From NCBI RefSeq assembly GCF_016595795.1, contig NZ_JAENHN010000071.1, positions 1-64,000 of the forward strand: 64,000 nucleotides of DNA, read 5' to 3'. The DNA comes from Clostridium yunnanense. GTDB lineage: Bacteria; Bacillota; Clostridia; Clostridiales; Clostridiaceae. The position numbers and the translations under genes were made by a program. Under the pieces are notes generated by a model. That model worked only from the letters and a program-made list of their open reading frames with translations, ran no database searches and had not been told where the DNA came from. Positions 28,201-34,466 of the stretch are shown one piece after another. Numbering within the stretch: the first letter of the stretch is position 1; the number at the start of each line of letters is the position of its first letter.

Positions 28201-30277
28201 TGTTGTATGTCCTCAAGTAACTGTAAGTGGCACAGTTACAAATATAGATTTACAAGGTAAAAAGGTAAATGTAATTACTACCTTTGATAATATTAGTGAT
28301 ATAGTCAATGGACGACTAAATATTACCTGGAACAATTCTTATTTTGGAGGAGCCATAAATATTAATTACAATACAGATAAGGGTTTAGTTTCTAACCTTA
28401 ATGTATGGCTTCAAGATAATGTAGAGTGTTATTTTGATAATTATTTCTATGATAAATCAAATAACCAGTATGCGTTAGGAGGAAGATTTAAAAATATTTC
28501 TTCATCTATTCAGTTATCTACTAATAACATGACTGAGATTAAATTAGGTGGAATAGATAATAAGAATGCTAATATAATGATATCCCAAATTAATAATGGA
28601 GGAGGAACTGGTTTTTCAGTAAAGTACAGTAAAATTTTTGTCTCTTCTAATACTTATTATGTAAATGGGGTAAGTTTATATGACAACACAAGTACAACTA
28701 ATTATAATTTAAAGAATACGGATTGTGTTAATGGAACTAGCTACACAATATTCATAGGAAAGAACTATACTGGTAATTTTTCTACTGATAAACTTCTGAA
28801 GACTGGTGAAAATATGATCATTAATGGTGGAATAGTAGATGAATATGGAAACAATGTATCCTCTTATTCTGGTGGGAATAAGGAAGTTCAATTCGTAAAT
28901 GTAGCTGGTACTGTTGTAAAAACCATAAAGTCACAGAATGGCTCAGTTTTAACTGTACCTACAGATATTATAGAAGGAAAATATTCATTAGTAATAAGTA
29001 ATTACATTGGCGATAAAAAAATAGCATCAGGTACTGTTGATAATGTTTATATTACTAATAAGTCTGTTTTGGCTTTGGGTTACTATGGTAATAAACCGTT
29101 GTATAAACTATATGACGGGACAACACTTATATATTCTGGTGGAAGTCAAGTAAACTCAGTAAAAATACCTAGTAGTGTTCTTACAGATGGAAAATACTAT
29201 GATTTAGATATCCTAACACAAAACTATGATGGAATAGGTCATTATAAAAGAAGGTATTTATTTAGTAATGGCCAGATGCAAAATGATTCAGTAGTTAATT
29301 CTGTTAGTATTCCATTGGATAGCAGTGTGAAGAAGGTTTCATTAACTACATCTAAAGGTGATACCATAGATTATAATACTCAAGATAACTACTACAACAA
29401 TACTAGTGCAATTAATCTGTCTCTAGCAGATGGAGAAACTTATAATATTAGTGCATATTGTGAAGATTCTAATGGTGGGTATTGGGCTAGTAAGACAGTA
29501 AAGGTAGACACTACATTAAAGGAAATTAAGTTTGATAGATTAGCAGCTAAAAAACTTAGCCTTGCAAGCAAGTTCGTTAGTAATGTAGAGGTAGTTGGTT
29601 TAAAAGCTAAGGATCTTTTTTCAGGAAAAGTATATGATATAAATAGAGGCCTAAACACTAAGAGCAGTATTTACTTACCGGTAGGAAAGTATGAGGTTAA
29701 TTTCAAACTTAATCTTAATGGAACTACAACCTTAAATGATTATAAAAAGACTGTGGATTTAACTTCAACCGACTATACACTTAATATAGGAGATAAGGTA
29801 ACTTACGATGTGGTACTAGATAAAAATGTTTATAGTCCATATGATAAAGTTACAGCTAGATTATCTAATGTTAATGATGGAGAAATAGCACTTACTGGTA
29901 TAGAAAATGCGGTTATAGATAGTTCTTCAATAACAATGAACTTAGTTCATGGAACTAAAGTATTAAAGAGCTTTAACAGCACAATTCCTAGTAGTTTAAA
30001 AGGTGATTGCAACTTTGTAGTAAAAGGAAGTACTGTTGGATTAGGTGATATAACCTCTAAAGCTCTTAGTATCAATGTAAATAATCCGAGCGCAATTAAA
30101 GAAGGAGATATAAACTTAGATGGAATTGTTGATATCTTCGATATAGTTTATGTTGCAAGGGATTTTGGAAAGATGCAAGGACAAGGCGATTACGACCCAA
30201 GAGTAAATTTAGATGCATCTGATACTACGATTGATGTAAAAGATTTAGCAAGGGCAGCTGTAAATTACGAAAAATAA
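22247..30277 (+). CDS. Giant secreted subtilisin-family (S8) protease with beta-repeat tail and dockerin
   Basis: 2676 residues; GGAGGGGG precedes the ATG and a signal peptide ends near VSVSAAE. Residues about 38-108 resemble an I9-type propeptide. About 120-375 is an S8 peptidase: VVDSGV (Asp153), NGHGT (His186) and YGSSISAA (Ser335). The oxyanion site reads SSGDDG, so Asp279 stands where most subtilases have Asn; prohormone convertase 2 is a known precedent. Residues about 380-1230 hold Ig/SpaA-like units. Residues about 1238 to the end align with the whole mature protein of the 17365 gene. The dockerin is 2620-2676 (GDINLDGIVDIFDIVYVARD, then IDVKDLARAAVNY). It probably acts as a cell-surface protease docked through cohesins. 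The length is several times that of usual subtilases because of the fused paralogous tail. I see no frameshift. Confidence 0.9.
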   Translation: MKNFKRHMSTVILYFFCMVTVLGNINVSVSAAEKSTRVPLETVNGQLVIKLRDTKNKDYENIIKKYNGKVIKYFSNYILTSFEKEDVTNVKTELATDKNVEYSEENALGKKSTTTTDPLAKTQDYLFYSRAMDAWDLVTDQMKQTTVKIAVVDSGVKSDHPDLKGSVDPGMNYVGGSTDTTDDNGHGTQVAGVIAAKHNNLGINGIAGLMDTRIIPVKVLDANGVGTTANIAQGIMYAANSGAQIINVSINGKGYSKLIDDAVQYAIGKGAIVVASSGDDGSYSENYWPCNANGTIVAASSNRSNTGKNIDVFALGEGNTTDIGSTGYKTVYGSSISAAITTGAVALIKAKNPTYTLDQVRNLLRKSNVSIGDNANLSLKSALESQSDFITITNPVISQNTTGDVAGKITALNPSQLKQLSLFINDNATAYKVIQGNGSKTYDTSIPFTELVDGVNKLKAVATDSTGKTYVDERYFKSFGDDSTINITVKDLNGNLAKNMLVLLYEGNGANNPKEVSTNSNGQAIFYNANKYSQYTAVVRNGDADSSSKLIFVKQGVTIGKSIIDLAKESKEITINAYKADNTTMLSAANLSLDDLGDIDIALNKGASTKIIVNKSVGLNMKVLSEEEGYYYKKAVGSFESLSTVNFLKDSNTAKLEVNNIYDQQITDESIIISSKDGVYNGYPLATFNIKGKALYLPKGSYSYTYSFSSNTSGSTSDYQPEDINLSGDSTITYGEPKVNVEQGIGNFNLCMNLTDVNHSFVLQDVDNSKIIINLKDPNGKSLVNGVDFTYTNAPYYKGEGFSIKLNSPISGNYQASITVNYMGKTFTSNVISLSFTGVQQSTNTTIKYTLPTELQSLVASQGYYTLDVRYYVYNASTGAMVYNQGELEDTSSINYGEISIPTTYCNNSYRIIISASAEYDKGVIYDRSLGTALNGVIKIDPATYTKKISFNGNSIDQYIKNSNVRITKIMSNNKNINIQMKVSNSSNLGVWVDDGKYSSIFSTSKSLIRSEFNVSESNSIANIDTTNLSNIKFTVPQNSYAKGIYIYPKIVNGELTERFEVDYSGNYQITAGTIINSFELSIADITSLRNKSYYFSGQLQCNALAQNNIDISKCNVQYANTPLSVNKNDSLNFNSKVTAGAFTLSSFYSSHSWKGMNDSFNYYTDDGIGLNIYNSENKFLMWNSFYMSGYDVSNGFNANAYLSNLYGGDFKIKLDLEGLNLIDNGFSIKVVGDDIKIKVMDPFDITKPLSNGTVSLDGYGNGNDYKTSKDGYVYIPKSNLQNNSNVIVKAEGDKGIAVFRSSVNISGSEATISTPTTLLKNIIVKPLDSDNGINLASAELRVNTKGYNNYKLGLLNAFGQANLYTNFDISKVFVQNGTSFLNTTYSGQGDVVIDNKNIGKLNVSLLSNKYLNITVDNSSNFSIQASGSYNLSAGSYGYNYNNSNINYSGSLNISAGETKELKFGSTLSLSADYYSNDGTTSSNVIKPGQNIGINVRFKDEFGNFVYPSQQTSFTYVVAINGIEARRGSVTGSGYVLINPNIIADSFDVSFETTYNNQRYASNTLNYKINLDNYQKIAVRDPEGNPINEGKFGNSNYQLNGTIINNGNAYIDKNLLQSGAYNVSLSGISSSGHSVIYRDLTLNSNTVEIKDSSANKVPVTANVPLNSGNITLNLLTQTGANTYSEYYSVEQFNKLYKNNYLWITSADYVINVNASVYNNSINENYSLADTISGTKAVNLDYTKTTKINLSNPNNYSGSYNFKVGNIYMNSQLSSNNSVNKISSNIFDGYTVSLYNGSSSSMAYRKELSTPISGDSYTIYVGGDYLVKADNTDFSTITPSKSPKAKVYLLDQYDNYVLINNTNNLSVGIEISNNGQVIENINQNIYVYNQPYEITFTPSVSTSFNAVFKLNILGKTYSSNAIAYTIDASNYKTINVNDPNGKPLKTGEAKQYGNTYNISQGIMYVPKDTILNGTISISGTTDNGDYVVCPQVTVSGTVTNIDLQGKKVNVITTFDNISDIVNGRLNITWNNSYFGGAININYNTDKGLVSNLNVWLQDNVECYFDNYFYDKSNNQYALGGRFKNISSSIQLSTNNMTEIKLGGIDNKNANIMISQINNGGGTGFSVKYSKIFVSSNTYYVNGVSLYDNTSTTNYNLKNTDCVNGTSYTIFIGKNYTGNFSTDKLLKTGENMIINGGIVDEYGNNVSSYSGGNKEVQFVNVAGTVVKTIKSQNGSVLTVPTDIIEGKYSLVISNYIGDKKIASGTVDNVYITNKSVLALGYYGNKPLYKLYDGTTLIYSGGSQVNSVKIPSSVLTDGKYYDLDILTQNYDGIGHYKRRYLFSNGQMQNDSVVNSVSIPLDSSVKKVSLTTSKGDTIDYNTQDNYYNNTSAINLSLADGETYNISAYCEDSNGGYWASKTVKVDTTLKEIKFDRLAAKKLSLASKFVSNVEVVGLKAKDLFSGKVYDINRGLNTKSSIYLPVGKYEVNFKLNLNGTTTLNDYKKTVDLTSTDYTLNIGDKVTYDVVLDKNVYSPYDKVTARLSNVNDGEIALTGIENAVIDSSSITMNLVHGTKVLKSFNSTIPSSLKGDCNFVVKGSTVGLGDITSKALSINVNNPSAIKEGDINLDGIVDIFDIVYVARDFGKMQGQGDYDPRVNLDASDTTIDVKDLARAAVNYEK

Positions 30278-30298
30278 CTTAAAAAAGCAATACACATT

Positions 30299-30331
30299 GA
30301 AAGTCATGGATGACCATGGCTTTCTTTTTTT
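30299..30331 (+). terminator. Intrinsic terminator after the giant subtilase
   Basis: GAAAGTCATGG (30299-30309), loop ATGA, CCATGGCTTTC (30314-30324) with one G-U, then seven T. Confidence 0.92.
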
Positions 30332-30385
30332 GTAAAAAGGTGCAATAAAATTTTAATTTTATTAACTTTATATATATTAATTTAA

Positions 30386-30394
30386 TGCTATAAT
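30386..30394 (+). promoter_or_regulatory. Extended -10 promoter for 30456
   Basis: TGC followed by TATAAT (30389-30394), an extended -10, about 62 nt before the start codon. No good -35 at 17 nt. The 14-bp palindrome AATAATATATTATT lies between it and the ribosome site. Confidence 0.45.
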
Positions 30395-30455
30395 ATTTTA
30401 AGAGCATAAATTTAATAATATATTATTTAAGATAAATGAGAGGGTGAAAGCCTAT

Positions 30456-31811
30456 ATGAAATTGATAAAGTTAGCAAAAAAATCTCTGATTTTAGCAGCA
30501 ATTATATTGGTTATTAAAGCAAATAATGCTTATGCATTAAGTATTGTAGGTGATTTTAATAAGGATAACTCTGTAGATATGAAAGATATAGCTGAGATTG
30601 GCTCTTACTATGACAGTAATAATACTACATATGACTTAAATAAAGATGGTATAGTAGATATATTTGATATAGTTAAGACGTCAAAAAATATGAGTGATGC
30701 AAACTATATTGTATATAATGGTGAGGGTATAGTTTCTGCTGAATATAACTCAGGTGAATTATTATCTGCCTGCAAAATGGCTGCTAATAACAATGGGATA
30801 CTTGTAAAAAATGGACAAGTTATTTGGACAAATACAACATACTCTGCTTTTGATGGTGAGAACTATATATTAAAGTCAGATAAGTATTTTAATGCTGGAA
30901 TTGCTGCAGCTTCACTAAACAGTGGTATTGTTATTGCAAAGGACGGCAACACAGTGTTAAATAAAGAAAATAATTATAAGATTAAGTTAGCTTATGCTCA
31001 AGACGATTTGAATCTTAGAAATTCTGCGAGTGAAACCGCACCTTGGAGTTCTGAGATACCGAAGGGATCACTTGTAGAATTAATTAAAAGAACTAATGGT
31101 GTATACCAAGTAAACTATAACGATGGAAAGCTAATAAAGAGAGGTTATGTTACAAGGTATGTTGACATTTTTACAGATGACTTTAACGATGATTTGTTAG
31201 GGTATGTTTCTGAAAAGTATGAATCTAATGGTAAGCCTGGAACCTACAATACTACTCCAGGAGATCCTGGCGGAACTTCTTATGGTCCTTGGCAGCTTGC
31301 GGTAAAGGTGGGATCTGTAGATAGTTTTCTAATGTGGCTTAAAGGTGAAAAGGTTGATTTTTATAATACTCTAATTTCAGCAAAGCAAGCAGATAATGGT
31401 ACTTATGGTACTAATTTTAATAATGCCTGGTCAAAGTTAGGAACTGATCACTATGATGAGTTCTTTGATGTTCAAAAGAAATACATAAAAATTACTTATT
31501 TTGATCAGTTAGTGAAGGCACTAAAAAATAGTGGTACAGACTATTCTAGCAGACTAAATGATTACAGTGTAAGAAATATGTTGTGGTCAACAGCTGTACA
31601 GCATGGAGTGGGCGGTGCTAAAAATATAATCCAGATCTATAAAGATGTGACTAATGACGTAGATTTTATCAACGCCATATATGATGAAAGATCTAAAGTT
31701 GATATATACTTTAAGAGTTCATCAGATGCTGTTAAGCAGGGAGTAAAAAACAGGTTTGTATCAGAAAAGCAATTTATACAAAGAATATTAAGTGCTGAGA
31801 AGAATTACTAG
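30456..31811 (+). CDS. Secreted cell-wall hydrolase-like protein with N-terminal dockerin and SH3 domain
   Basis: 451 residues from the ATG at 30456 (GAGAGGGTG upstream); the GTG at 30444 overlaps that ribosome site and is less likely. A signal peptide ends near NAYALS. The dockerin comes first, at 31-80 (NKDNSVDMKDIAEIGSYY, then NKDGIVDIFDIVKTSKN), an unusual position. Residues about 178-242 fit a bacterial SH3 domain (LAYAQDDLNLRNSAS). Residues about 245-445 resemble lysozyme-like domains of phage tail lysins and endolysins, with the block KYESNGKPGT, GDPGGTSYGPWQL, in which the Glu of YES would be the catalytic candidate. It probably cuts peptidoglycan at the surface while held by a cohesin. 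The hydrolase fold is a family-level inference; no activity is shown. It probably forms an operon with 31839, 27 nt downstream. Confidence 0.75.
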   Translation: MKLIKLAKKSLILAAIILVIKANNAYALSIVGDFNKDNSVDMKDIAEIGSYYDSNNTTYDLNKDGIVDIFDIVKTSKNMSDANYIVYNGEGIVSAEYNSGELLSACKMAANNNGILVKNGQVIWTNTTYSAFDGENYILKSDKYFNAGIAAASLNSGIVIAKDGNTVLNKENNYKIKLAYAQDDLNLRNSASETAPWSSEIPKGSLVELIKRTNGVYQVNYNDGKLIKRGYVTRYVDIFTDDFNDDLLGYVSEKYESNGKPGTYNTTPGDPGGTSYGPWQLAVKVGSVDSFLMWLKGEKVDFYNTLISAKQADNGTYGTNFNNAWSKLGTDHYDEFFDVQKKYIKITYFDQLVKALKNSGTDYSSRLNDYSVRNMLWSTAVQHGVGGAKNIIQIYKDVTNDVDFINAIYDERSKVDIYFKSSSDAVKQGVKNRFVSEKQFIQRILSAEKNY

Positions 31812-31838
31812 TGTTGCTTTAACAAAGGAAGTGTAAAA

Positions 31839-32330
31839 TTGAAAAAGATTATTATTGGTGTTATAGCAGTGATTATTGTTTTGGCTTCAATATTAGGTAT
31901 TAAACAGATGAAGGCTTCAAAAGTAAGAGAAGCGGAAGTTAAAATAGAGCAGAGTAATAAAGAAGCTGGGGTAAGACCTAAACAGGCAGAGCTTGATGAC
32001 TTGATAAGAAATTATAGAAACATTTATGTGAATCTTGTAAATGATAAGGAATTAGACTTTTCGTTTTTAGATAATGTCATGGATAAAAACTCTGCTTATT
32101 ATAAATCTGTTATAGAAGATATTACAAACAAACGCAAGGCTAATATAAAACTTCAAATTAATAATATTGATGTTGGACCTTTGATTGAAGATAGTAGTAT
32201 TTATAAGATACAGGTAAATGAAAGTATATTGATTTCAAATGGTAAGGATGAAGATTATAAGAGTTCAGGGTTTTATATTGTAAAAATAAATGATAGTAAC
32301 ATTAAAATATCGGATTATGCTGAAAAATAG
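31839..32330 (+). CDS. Small single-pass membrane protein of unknown function
   Basis: 163 residues from a TTG start with AAAGGAAGTG just upstream. Residues about 3-22 are one transmembrane segment (IIIGVIAVIIVLASILGI). The remainder is charged and predicted outside. It has the look of NTF2-like/TcaA C-terminal domains (NYRNIYVNLVNDKELDFSFL, SAYYKSVIEDITNKRK), but the resemblance is weak. It lies 27 nt after the dockerin wall-hydrolase gene, so it is probably co-transcribed and may work with it at the wall. I do not recognise a firm family. Confidence 0.6.
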   Translation: MKKIIIGVIAVIIVLASILGIKQMKASKVREAEVKIEQSNKEAGVRPKQAELDDLIRNYRNIYVNLVNDKELDFSFLDNVMDKNSAYYKSVIEDITNKRKANIKLQINNIDVGPLIEDSSIYKIQVNESILISNGKDEDYKSSGFYIVKINDSNIKISDYAEK

Positions 32331-32338
32331 ATATCAAG

Positions 32339-32382
32339 AAGTACTTATATTTGCATCCTTGTAAATATATGTACTTTTTTGT
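32339..32382 (+). terminator. Intrinsic terminator after 31839-32330
   Basis: AAGTACTTATATTT (32339-32352) pairs with AAATATATGTACTT (32363-32376) with minor mismatch, then TTTTGTTTTTTT. Confidence 0.85.
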
Positions 32383-32460
32383 TTTTTTAATTTCTTGTTG
32401 ATGTTATAATTGGTAGTGGTTTGAAAATATAATTTATGAGTTTTAGGAGACTAACTAGGA

Positions 32461-34416
32461 ATGAAAAGCAAAAATCAACTAGAGAAGAAAAACAGCTTTA
32501 AAGATTATTATTTGTGTTTAATGTTTTCTATAGTAGCTATTATGCCATATTCGGTTTTGACAAATGAAGTGATTTTAAGTTTGTCATTTGTTATATTAGG
32601 TGGAACCTGCATTTATTATATTATAAGAAATCAGTCAAGCTTCAAAATAAGTAATTTGGAGTTTTTTATTGTATCCATAATTGCTATATCTGTATTTTGT
32701 AGTATATTAAAATCTTCAGATAAAGTGCTATCTTCAATAAATTCGATTTATGTTTTTATCTGTATAATTACTTATTTTTACATAAGTCGCAATGTAAGCA
32801 TAGAAAAATATATAATAAAAGCTATGATTATAACAGGTGGTATATACTCAGCTCTATCAATAATCGTAAATTTAACAAACCCTTATAATAGATTAGAGGG
32901 ACTATTTAATTATGCTAATAGCAGCGCGGTTTTCCTTGCAGTATGCTCTATATTGTACTTTTACAACTGTAACTGGCTTTTACAAGAAAACTATGGAAAG
33001 TTATTTAAAGTGGTTAATCTGATAATAATAAGTGCATTATTTGCTACTGAATCAAGAGGTGGTATATTAGTTTACCTATTAGCACTATTTATAGGGAAAA
33101 AGAGAGAGGTTAATCATAAATTAAATCTAAATATACTAGGGTTACTATTAGCGTTACTTATAGTAAAAAAACTTATGTTGGTTTATTTTTTGCTTTTGCC
33201 AATAATTGTATATTTAATGGGATTTATTGATTTTAGTAATATAAAGCTGATAAAAAACAAAGTTAAAAATCTTCAAGTGATAAAAAATATTTTAGTCCTA
33301 CTTGGTTTCGTTTATATAGTTTATTATTTCTTTAGAAGAATTTTGGAGATAAGTATTACAAACTCACAATTACAGGAAAGAATGGTTTTTATTTTTGATG
33401 GGCTAGAAATACTTAAAAAAAATATTTTTGGTATAGGAGCAGGCCAGTACAATAAGCTTCAGTTTATATATCAAAGTGCAAATTACGATACTAAATATGT
33501 ACATAATGGTTTTATACAAATTGGGTTAGATTACGGAATTCTAGCGTTATCAGTTTTTGTTATTACTTTGTTATATACAATTTATATACAAATAAAGAAA
33601 AGGAAGTCTAATCAATGGTTGATAATCATGACGATGATAGTAATACATTCAATGTTTGATTTTAGCTTAAGTTTTATGCTTATTGGAATAATACTTATTA
33701 TGTCAATAGCCTTTTTGCAAGATAAAAAGGGTATTGAGTTAAGAGATAATAGGTTTAATAACAAGATGCTTAAAAGTTCATATATTGCAGTGTTCTTAAT
33801 AGCAAGTATCTTCATAATAATTTCGTTACCATATGAAATGGTATATAATTATGCTAATTATAAAGAGATGCATGGTACGAGAAGTTCATATAATTCTTTA
33901 AGATTTATGGACAAGTACCCGATAAAGGATAATAGATATTATATTAAGCTAGGAAATATAGAATCTGATAGATATAATGAAATAGGACAGAAAGAGCTTC
34001 TTACAGATAGTATTGAAAGTTTAAATAAATACATATCCTTGGAAAAGGAAGATGCGAGGGCATTGGAAGTATTATCAGCGGCATATTTTAAATCAGGAGA
34101 TATAGACAAAGGTGAAGAAACTCTAAAAAAGTTAATTGATTTGAGACCGTTCTATCCTGATTCATATTCAAAATTAGCAGATTTATATTATTACAATATT
34201 AAAGAGGCTGTTAATAAAAGAGATGTAGGTTCTATTGAGAAAAGTTTAGCTAAATTTGATTACATAAAAAACAAATTAATTAGTGTATTAAAAGTCAAAA
34301 GTTATGGGTCAAAGTACATGAATAATCAGCTGAATGACACTATAGATAGCAATCATGAACAGGTTTTTAAAGATATTGAAGATATAAGAAAATATTATAC
34401 AAATATAAATAAATAG
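32461..34416 (+). CDS. Wzy_C / O-antigen ligase-like multi-pass membrane protein with C-terminal TPR
   Basis: 651 residues; TAGGAG upstream, TGTTATAAT (extended -10) about 55 nt before the start. About ten transmembrane segments lie in the first 460 residues. The Wzy_C signature region includes ATESRGGILVYLLALFIGKK and FGIGAGQYNKLQ...VHNGFIQIGLDYGILA. The last ~190 residues are soluble helices with TPR character (ALEVLSAAYFKSGDIDKGEE). Members of this superfamily polymerise glycans, ligate them to lipid, or transfer them to proteins (PglL-like). It lies 50 nt upstream of the anchored cohesin gene with no terminator between, so they are probably co-transcribed. A role in glycosylating the Ser/Asn-rich cohesin linker is possible but only inferred from position. 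Confidence 0.8.
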   Translation: MKSKNQLEKKNSFKDYYLCLMFSIVAIMPYSVLTNEVILSLSFVILGGTCIYYIIRNQSSFKISNLEFFIVSIIAISVFCSILKSSDKVLSSINSIYVFICIITYFYISRNVSIEKYIIKAMIITGGIYSALSIIVNLTNPYNRLEGLFNYANSSAVFLAVCSILYFYNCNWLLQENYGKLFKVVNLIIISALFATESRGGILVYLLALFIGKKREVNHKLNLNILGLLLALLIVKKLMLVYFLLLPIIVYLMGFIDFSNIKLIKNKVKNLQVIKNILVLLGFVYIVYYFFRRILEISITNSQLQERMVFIFDGLEILKKNIFGIGAGQYNKLQFIYQSANYDTKYVHNGFIQIGLDYGILALSVFVITLLYTIYIQIKKRKSNQWLIIMTMIVIHSMFDFSLSFMLIGIILIMSIAFLQDKKGIELRDNRFNNKMLKSSYIAVFLIASIFIIISLPYEMVYNYANYKEMHGTRSSYNSLRFMDKYPIKDNRYYIKLGNIESDRYNEIGQKELLTDSIESLNKYISLEKEDARALEVLSAAYFKSGDIDKGEETLKKLIDLRPFYPDSYSKLADLYYYNIKEAVNKRDVGSIEKSLAKFDYIKNKLISVLKVKSYGSKYMNNQLNDTIDSNHEQVFKDIEDIRKYYTNINK

Positions 34417-34466
34417 ATAAAGCAGCTTATTGTGAAGCTGCACATCTATATAACTGAGGTGTTAAA

